Positions 59,632 through 64,000 of a stretch of DNA of 64,000 bases are shown in pieces. A program made the position numbers and the translations under genes. Origin of the DNA: Entomohabitans teleogrylli (lineage in GTDB: Bacteria; Pseudomonadota; Gammaproteobacteria; Enterobacterales; Enterobacteriaceae); assembly GCF_001484765.1 (NCBI RefSeq), contig NZ_KQ947376.1:372001-436000 (forward strand), given 5' to 3'. Under the pieces are notes generated by a model. That model saw only the letters and a program-made list of their open reading frames with translations. It did not search any database and was not told where the DNA came from. Each line of letters begins with the position of its first letter. Position 1 is the first letter of the stretch.

Positions 59632-61578
59632 TTATGGGTTGTTTTTAATCGTTTCGCCCGGCACGTCGCTGCGGCGCCGCATCACCCACAGCGCCGCCAG
59701 TGCGGCAATCAGCAATACCGCCTGCGGCAGCAGCGTTTCCAGATACGGGTAGATCCCCAGCCAGCTGATTTCCGGAACGCCGCTAATCAGCGTCGGCTGG
59801 AACAGTTTGCCCTCCACCAGTTCCAGTACCCCTTTACCGGCGAACACGAAGGCCATCAGGTACATGAAACTACCGGTAAACATAAAGAACGGCTTCAGCG
59901 GCAGTTTCACCACCGAATAGCGCATCACCAGCCAGGCGATCAACAGCGCCACACAGCCGATAACAAACCCGGCGCCGATAGCCAGATAACCGGCGGCGTC
60001 TTTGGCGTCGCCGAGTAGCGCATAGTAGAACAGCACCGTTTCCGCCCCTTCGCGATACACTGCCAGGAAGCTGGTCAGCCATAGCCCGACCAGCGATCCG
60101 CGCGACAGAGAGTGGGAGAGTTTTCCTTCCAGCCACGCCTTCCAGTGGCGGGCTTCGACTTTGGACAGCAGCCAGTAACTCATAAAGAACAGCATCACCA
60201 CGGCGATCAGCATGGTGACGCCTTCCAGCAGTTCACGACTGGCGCCGGAATTAGTGAACAACAACTGGAAGACGGCGGCAGTAATTACGCTGGCGATCAG
60301 CGCCACCACCACCGACTGACGGATCAGCGGCAGTTTGTCCTGATGATTGTTTTTCACCAGGTAAGCGACGATAGCGGCGACGATCAACAATGCCTCCAGC
60401 CCTTCGCGCACAATAATCATCAGGCTGTACAGCAGCAGGCTCCACTGGGTCTCTTCCCCTTCGCCGAGCAGGGTGACCGCTTTATCCAGATTCTGGCGCA
60501 GCGCGTCGGCCTCGGCGCTCAACCGTTCGGCCGGCTGGTTGGCTTTCATCAGGCTGACCATGCGCGTGAAATGCGCTTCGAGAGTGGTTTTGAAGGCCGA
60601 ATCCCGGGAGCCGATTTTGTTCTCCATCCCGCTGGCTTCGAAGTGGTCGAAGTAGATATCCTGCACGTCCAGCATCGCGTCCTGACCGCCTTCGCTGCGG
60701 TAACGTTCAATGGCTCGGGCAATCCCGTCGTTGATGCCTCGCGCTACGCTGGCCCAGTCGTTCTGCGGCCCGCCGTCAGTCGCGACATCCGCAGCCGCGT
60801 CGGCGCTTTGCGGCGCGTTCACCGGCTGATCGTCGCGGGTGGTGGGCAAACCGGGCAATATGTCTTCAATATCCTGCAACAGCGTGGTGACCTGATAGGC
60901 GACATCGTTAAGGCGATCCGGCCCGGCGGCCAGGGCAATCAGCGCTGTAAACTGTTGGTTAATGGCGGCAGCCTCCTTCGCAGAACGATTCTGGCGCACC
61001 GACATTTCCATTTCGCTGTTTTTAAAACCCTGGTAGTGGGCCTGCTGTACACTGCGGCTGGCGGCGCTGTAGTCGCCCTGTTGATACTCGCTGACCGCCC
61101 GGGCAAGCAAATCGTCGATGGTGCGGAAACTCTCCTGCCAGTAAACGGCGATATCATCCCGCGACAGCGCGCTGTGCTGCTCCTCCGCCACCAGACGATG
61201 GCCGCCATCAAGAATTGGCTCCACCTCGTCAAGATTCTGCTTCAGCCAGTCGATTCTCGCCTGCACCTCGTGCTGTGGCTTTCCCTCGCCGATCATGCGG
61301 CGAATTTCCCCGAAGGCGCTTTCCATCTCGTAACTTTTGCGCGCCGAGATATTGATACGAATTGGTCCTTCAAGGTTTTCAAAAACCTCAAAGTAAGCCA
61401 TCTGCACCTCACGGCGCGCTTCGCTGGTTTTTTGCTGCTGATAAAGTTGCGCGGTGCTGTCGAGACGCTGCCTGATATCTTCGATGTAAGGCGCGTAATG
61501 CGTCGCAGCCTGAATAGCGGCGCTAAAGCTAAGTAAGAAAAACACTAAGGCGGATAAAAGTGAACGGGAAAGAGCCAC
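59632..61578 (-). CDS. fetM: FTR1-family iron permease with long periplasmic N-terminus
   Basis: A 648-residue protein with a signal peptide (AIQA near 24), a periplasmic region of about 355 residues, then a seven-helix FTR1 domain carrying both REXXE iron motifs, REGLE (391-395) and REGAE (509-513). The periplasmic part contains three related segments (about 61-98, 180-215 and 309-345), each with Y/H-F-x-x-F-E/K and Arg/Ser-rich ends. Start is GTG 61578. First gene of an eight-gene unit, with a Fur box 21 bases upstream of the start. Ferrous iron uptake is the likely job. Confidence 0.93.
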   Translation of the reverse strand: MALSRSLLSALVFFLLSFSAAIQAATHYAPYIEDIRQRLDSTAQLYQQQKTSEARREVQMAYFEVFENLEGPIRINISARKSYEMESAFGEIRRMIGEGKPQHEVQARIDWLKQNLDEVEPILDGGHRLVAEEQHSALSRDDIAVYWQESFRTIDDLLARAVSEYQQGDYSAASRSVQQAHYQGFKNSEMEMSVRQNRSAKEAAAINQQFTALIALAAGPDRLNDVAYQVTTLLQDIEDILPGLPTTRDDQPVNAPQSADAAADVATDGGPQNDWASVARGINDGIARAIERYRSEGGQDAMLDVQDIYFDHFEASGMENKIGSRDSAFKTTLEAHFTRMVSLMKANQPAERLSAEADALRQNLDKAVTLLGEGEETQWSLLLYSLMIIVREGLEALLIVAAIVAYLVKNNHQDKLPLIRQSVVVALIASVITAAVFQLLFTNSGASRELLEGVTMLIAVVMLFFMSYWLLSKVEARHWKAWLEGKLSHSLSRGSLVGLWLTSFLAVYREGAETVLFYYALLGDAKDAAGYLAIGAGFVIGCVALLIAWLVMRYSVVKLPLKPFFMFTGSFMYLMAFVFAGKGVLELVEGKLFQPTLISGVPEISWLGIYPYLETLLPQAVLLIAALAALWVMRRRSDVPGETIKNNP

Positions 61579-61598
61579 GTTGCATACCGTCGAATATT

Positions 61599-61617
61599 AA
61601 TGATAATTATTATCATT
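61599..61617. promoter_or_regulatory. Fur box
   Basis: AATGATAATTATTATCATT is a near-perfect 19-base palindrome matching the Fur consensus (GATAATGATAATCATTATC family). It lies just upstream of the FTR1 gene, so the iron operon should be repressed when iron is plentiful. Confidence 0.92.
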
Positions 61618-61721
61618 AGCAGTTTTGTCAGCATTTGTATATGACCAGGATCATATCCGGGACATTTTTTTACAAAAAGTGCCATTAAATACACATATAA
61701 ATCAGGGTTAACTGACTTGAA

Positions 61722-61743
61722 TTGTTATGTTATAACAAAACAT
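61722..61743. promoter_or_regulatory. Zur-like box
   Basis: TGTTATAACAAAACA (61728-61742) matches 12 of 14 fixed positions of the core TGTTATANTATAACA that I recall for enterobacterial Zur sites, and the overlapping TTGTTATGTTATAACAA (61722-61738) is a perfect inverted repeat with 7-base arms. It is unlike the Fur box 105 bases away and precedes the metal-chelate ABC operon. Confidence 0.5.
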
Positions 61744-61758
61744 AAATTCATAAACACA

Positions 61759-62559
61759 ATGGACCCTGTTATGGCTCTGGCAACTTCCGCTCCGCTACTG
61801 CGCCTGCAGCGGCTCACCCTGAAGGGCGTCCGCGATAAACCACGTCTCGCCGGGATCTCTTTTGCGGTCAACCACGGCGAGTCTGTCGCGGTTATCGGGC
61901 CCAACGGCAGCGGTAAATCAACATTACTCAGGCTGTTAATCGGCGAATGGCGCGCCGATCGCGGGACGATTTGGTTTGACGGACAGCGGCTTGATGCACT
62001 TCACCGCGCCCAGCGCGCCCGGCAGATAGCTTTACTGGCGCAGGATGAATCCGCGGATCCGCGCCTGCGGGTTGAGGACTATGTCGCCCTCGGGCGCCTG
62101 CCTTACCACGCCCCTGAGCACGGTGGCGAAGATATCACCATCATCCGGCAATCCATCGCAGACGTCGGTATCGGCCATCTGTGCCATGCGCGGCTGGGAG
62201 AGTTGTCCGGCGGAGAACGCCAGCGCGCCGCTCTGGCCAGAGCGTTTGCCCAGCGGCCGCGCCTGTTGCTGCTGGATGAACCCACCAATCATCTGGATCC
62301 GCTCGCCAGAGTGCAACTGCTGGCCGCGGTACGCCGCAAAGGCATCGCTACCCTGACGGTGTTGCACGATCTGACGCTGGCGCCGCTGTGCGCTGAGCGC
62401 ATCATCATGCTGCATGACGGAAAAATGGTTTGTCAGGGCACGCCCGATCGGGTGTTTAACTCGCGTTATTTACAGGATGTCTTTGGCCTGCGCAGTTTCC
62501 AGCTCCCCCATCCCGGGAACGGCGCACCGCTGCGCGTTTTTGAACCAGCGCTGTTGTGA
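61759..62559 (+). CDS. FecE-type metal-chelate ABC ATPase
   Basis: A 266-residue ATPase of the iron-chelate/B12 group: Walker A GPNGSGKST, signature LSGGERQRAALARAF, Walker B LLLLDEPTNHLDP, His in VLHDLTLA. I prefer ATG 61759 (MDPVMALATS) or 61771 because the start at 61717 would lie upstream of the operator-like repeat; none has a clear ribosome binding site. First gene of a unit with a periplasmic binding protein and a FecCD permease. Confidence 0.88.
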   Translation: MDPVMALATSAPLLRLQRLTLKGVRDKPRLAGISFAVNHGESVAVIGPNGSGKSTLLRLLIGEWRADRGTIWFDGQRLDALHRAQRARQIALLAQDESADPRLRVEDYVALGRLPYHAPEHGGEDITIIRQSIADVGIGHLCHARLGELSGGERQRAALARAFAQRPRLLLLDEPTNHLDPLARVQLLAAVRRKGIATLTVLHDLTLAPLCAERIIMLHDGKMVCQGTPDRVFNSRYLQDVFGLRSFQLPHPGNGAPLRVFEPALL

Positions 62560-62582
62560 ACAGACGTCTGCAAGGAGAAAGT

Positions 62583-63551
62583 ATGAAAAGAAACGGGTTA
62601 CTGGCGGTCATCGGGCTGCTGGTTGCGCTCCAGGCCAGCGGGTCCGGGTTTCCGGTGACCGTGGAAAGCTGCGGCCGGCCGCTGACTTTTGAGCAGGCGC
62701 CGCAGCGCGCGGTGATTCACGATCTGAACATGGCGGAAATGGCCTTTGCGCTAGCGCTGCAGCCACAGATGGCGGGCCTCACCGGGATCAGCGGTTGGTA
62801 TAAAGCGACGCCGGCGTTTAACCGGGCGCGCGGCGCGATCCCGGAACTGGCGCCCAAATACCCTTCCCTGGAAACTCTGTTGGCCGCCCGAGCGGATTTT
62901 TTCTTTGCTGGCTGGAATTATGGTATGAAAGTCGGCGGGGAAGTGACGCCGCAGACGCTGGCTAACTACCACATCCCCACTCTGGTCCTGAGCGAAAGCT
63001 GTATCCACGTAGCGCAACCGCGCCCCAGAGCGACAATGGCGCTGTTGTACAACGATATCGCTACGCTGGGTAAAATTTTTGGCAAGGCGGAACTGGCTGA
63101 TGCGCTGATCGCCGCCTGGATGTCGCGACTCGAGGGACTAAAAAACCGCATCGGCGACCGTGCGCCAGTCAGGGTATTTGTCTATGACTCCGGTAAGGAT
63201 AAGCCCTTTACCAGCGGCAAATACGCCATGCCGACAGCGCTTATCGAGGCCGCCGGCGCCAGAAATGTTATGGATTCCCTCCCGGTAAGCTGGGCGACAA
63301 CCAGCTGGGAGACTGTCGCCAGCGCCGGTCCTGAATTCATCATTCTGCTCGATTACCAGAATAACGGCGCCGGCAGCGCTGACGAACTACAGCGCTTCCT
63401 GGAAAGCCATCCGCTGATGAAACAGACGCCGGCGGTGATTGGCCAGCGCTATCTGCGCCTGAAATATCAGGAGCTAACCCCCGGTCCGGCGAATATTACG
63501 GCGATCGAAAATCTGGCGCACGCCCTGTATCCGGACGCCTTTGCCCAATGA
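62583..63551 (+). CDS. Type III periplasmic metal-chelate binding protein
   Basis: A 322-residue Peripla_BP_2 (FecB/BtuF-like) protein with a signal peptide near residues 1-22. The conserved start is FPVTVESCGRPLTFEQAPQRAVIHDLNMAEMAFAL cut at Arg, with the hinge helix near the centre. Start ATG 62583 has AAGGAGAAAG. NCBI annotates relatives as F420-0 or iron/cobalamin-like binding proteins, which is not informative for enterics. The Zur-like operator suggests a zinc- or cobalt-chelate ligand. Its stop overlaps the permease start (ATGA). Confidence 0.85.
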   Translation: MKRNGLLAVIGLLVALQASGSGFPVTVESCGRPLTFEQAPQRAVIHDLNMAEMAFALALQPQMAGLTGISGWYKATPAFNRARGAIPELAPKYPSLETLLAARADFFFAGWNYGMKVGGEVTPQTLANYHIPTLVLSESCIHVAQPRPRATMALLYNDIATLGKIFGKAELADALIAAWMSRLEGLKNRIGDRAPVRVFVYDSGKDKPFTSGKYAMPTALIEAAGARNVMDSLPVSWATTSWETVASAGPEFIILLDYQNNGAGSADELQRFLESHPLMKQTPAVIGQRYLRLKYQELTPGPANITAIENLAHALYPDAFAQ

Positions 63552-64000
63552 ACGTAAATCTGCGCTTTGCCGGCGTGTGGATTGCTGCCCCACTGCTGCT
63601 CGCCGGACTCATGCTGGCGGGGGTCGCTTACGGAAGCGTTGCGCTGCCGTTTCGTGCGGTACTTGCCGCTTTCGGGCTATCAGACGCGCCGCTTTCCCCC
63701 CTGCAGAGCAGTATCATTCTGGAGTTACGCCTGCCGCGCGTGCTGCTCGGCGCGCTGGCCGGCGCCGGTCTGGCGCTGGTTGGCGCCCTGCTCCAGACCA
63801 CCACCCGCAACGATCTGGCGGACCCGTTTTTATTCGGGCTCTCTTCCGGCGCTTCTGTCGGCGCGGTCTGGGTCATTACCCGCAGCGGCGATCACTTCGG
63901 CGTCTGGACATTACCGCTGGCCGCCTTTGCCGGCGGGATTATCTCGGCCGTGACGGTGATGCTGCTATTTATGGCCCAGTCCCGGGGCGGCAGCGCCCGG
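63548..64000 (+). CDS. FecCD-family permease, partial at the right edge
   Basis: ATG 63548 overlaps the binding protein stop (ATGA) and the frame stays open to the window end, giving 151 residues. It starts MNVNLRFAGVWIAAPLLLAG and contains the typical FecCD motif LRLPRVLLGALAGAGLALVG, then LLQTTTRNDLADPFLFGLSS. The C-terminal half lies outside the window. With the ATPase and binding protein it makes a complete importer set. Confidence 0.92.
   Translation, partial: MNVNLRFAGVWIAAPLLLAGLMLAGVAYGSVALPFRAVLAAFGLSDAPLSPLQSSIILELRLPRVLLGALAGAGLALVGALLQTTTRNDLADPFLFGLSSGASVGAVWVITRSGDHFGVWTLPLAAFAGGIISAVTVMLLFMAQSRGGSAR

Noticed and set aside
60112-61536. Long 474-codon plus frame opposite FTR1
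   Set aside because: It is antisense to a clear FTR1 gene with both iron motifs; composition is His/Gln/Arg-rich as expected for a GC-rich shadow.
63567-63953. 128-codon plus frame at the right edge
   Set aside because: It is an out-of-frame shadow of the FecCD-type permease, which starts at 63548 and is open to the edge.

Overview
The window looks like chromosomal DNA of a member of the Enterobacterales, probably Enterobacteriaceae or a close relative. Support comes from a LoiP-type M48 lipoprotein, Pcp, a class A acid phosphatase very close to the Shimwellia/Morganella/Salmonella type, an AfuABC-UhpABC hexose-phosphate locus, a FetMP-type iron operon and a chaperone-usher operon. No rRNA, tRNA, CRISPR array or intact insertion sequence was seen. 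Most of the window is GC-rich by eye; AT-rich patches at about 0.2-3.8, 12.7-14, 34.2-36.4 and 48-53.6 kb suggest acquired segments. The species cannot be named from this sequence.

Left part (1-12.6 kb): a gene cut by the window edge; a decayed stretch; a pair of secreted proteins (a metzincin metalloprotease and a Cys/His hydrolase-like protein); then a catabolic island with a ThDP enzyme, a LysR regulator, an extradiol ring-cleaving dioxygenase with intact metal ligands, an ACS-family permease and a YheO-type regulator. A YqgA-like membrane protein, two gene remnants and pyrrolidone-carboxylate peptidase follow.

Middle (13-36.5 kb): a chaperone-usher fimbrial operon (regulator-like gene, pilin, chaperone, usher, tip adhesin, second chaperone); a deoxyribosyltransferase-like protein; a MocR regulator divergent from an EamA transporter across a perfect palindrome; an alpha/beta hydrolase downstream of an orphan CusS-like kinase with a CusR-like box; a Tat-type quinone reductase divergent from a LysR gene; a secreted hydrolase; a D-malate/tartrate dehydrogenase; a metallo-beta-lactamase-fold gene broken in a C7 tract; a GntR regulator divergent from a DUF7916-like gene; acid phosphatase; and small envelope proteins.

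Right part (36.6-64 kb): uhpA/B/C-like genes lead into afuABC, forming one probable hexose-phosphate sensing and uptake operon. A FAD amine oxidase, an ICMT-like methyltransferase, LoiP and an unknown membrane protein follow. An AT-rich three-gene cluster (stand-alone condensation-domain enzyme, SDR, benzoylformate-decarboxylase-like ThDP enzyme) is the best candidate for an undescribed small-molecule pathway. The window closes with an eight-gene Fur-boxed iron operon (FTR1, P19, DUF2318, two FtsX-like permeases, ATPase, TlpA-like, cytochrome c), divergent from a FecBCD-type metal-chelate ABC transporter that carries a Zur-like box and runs off the right edge.
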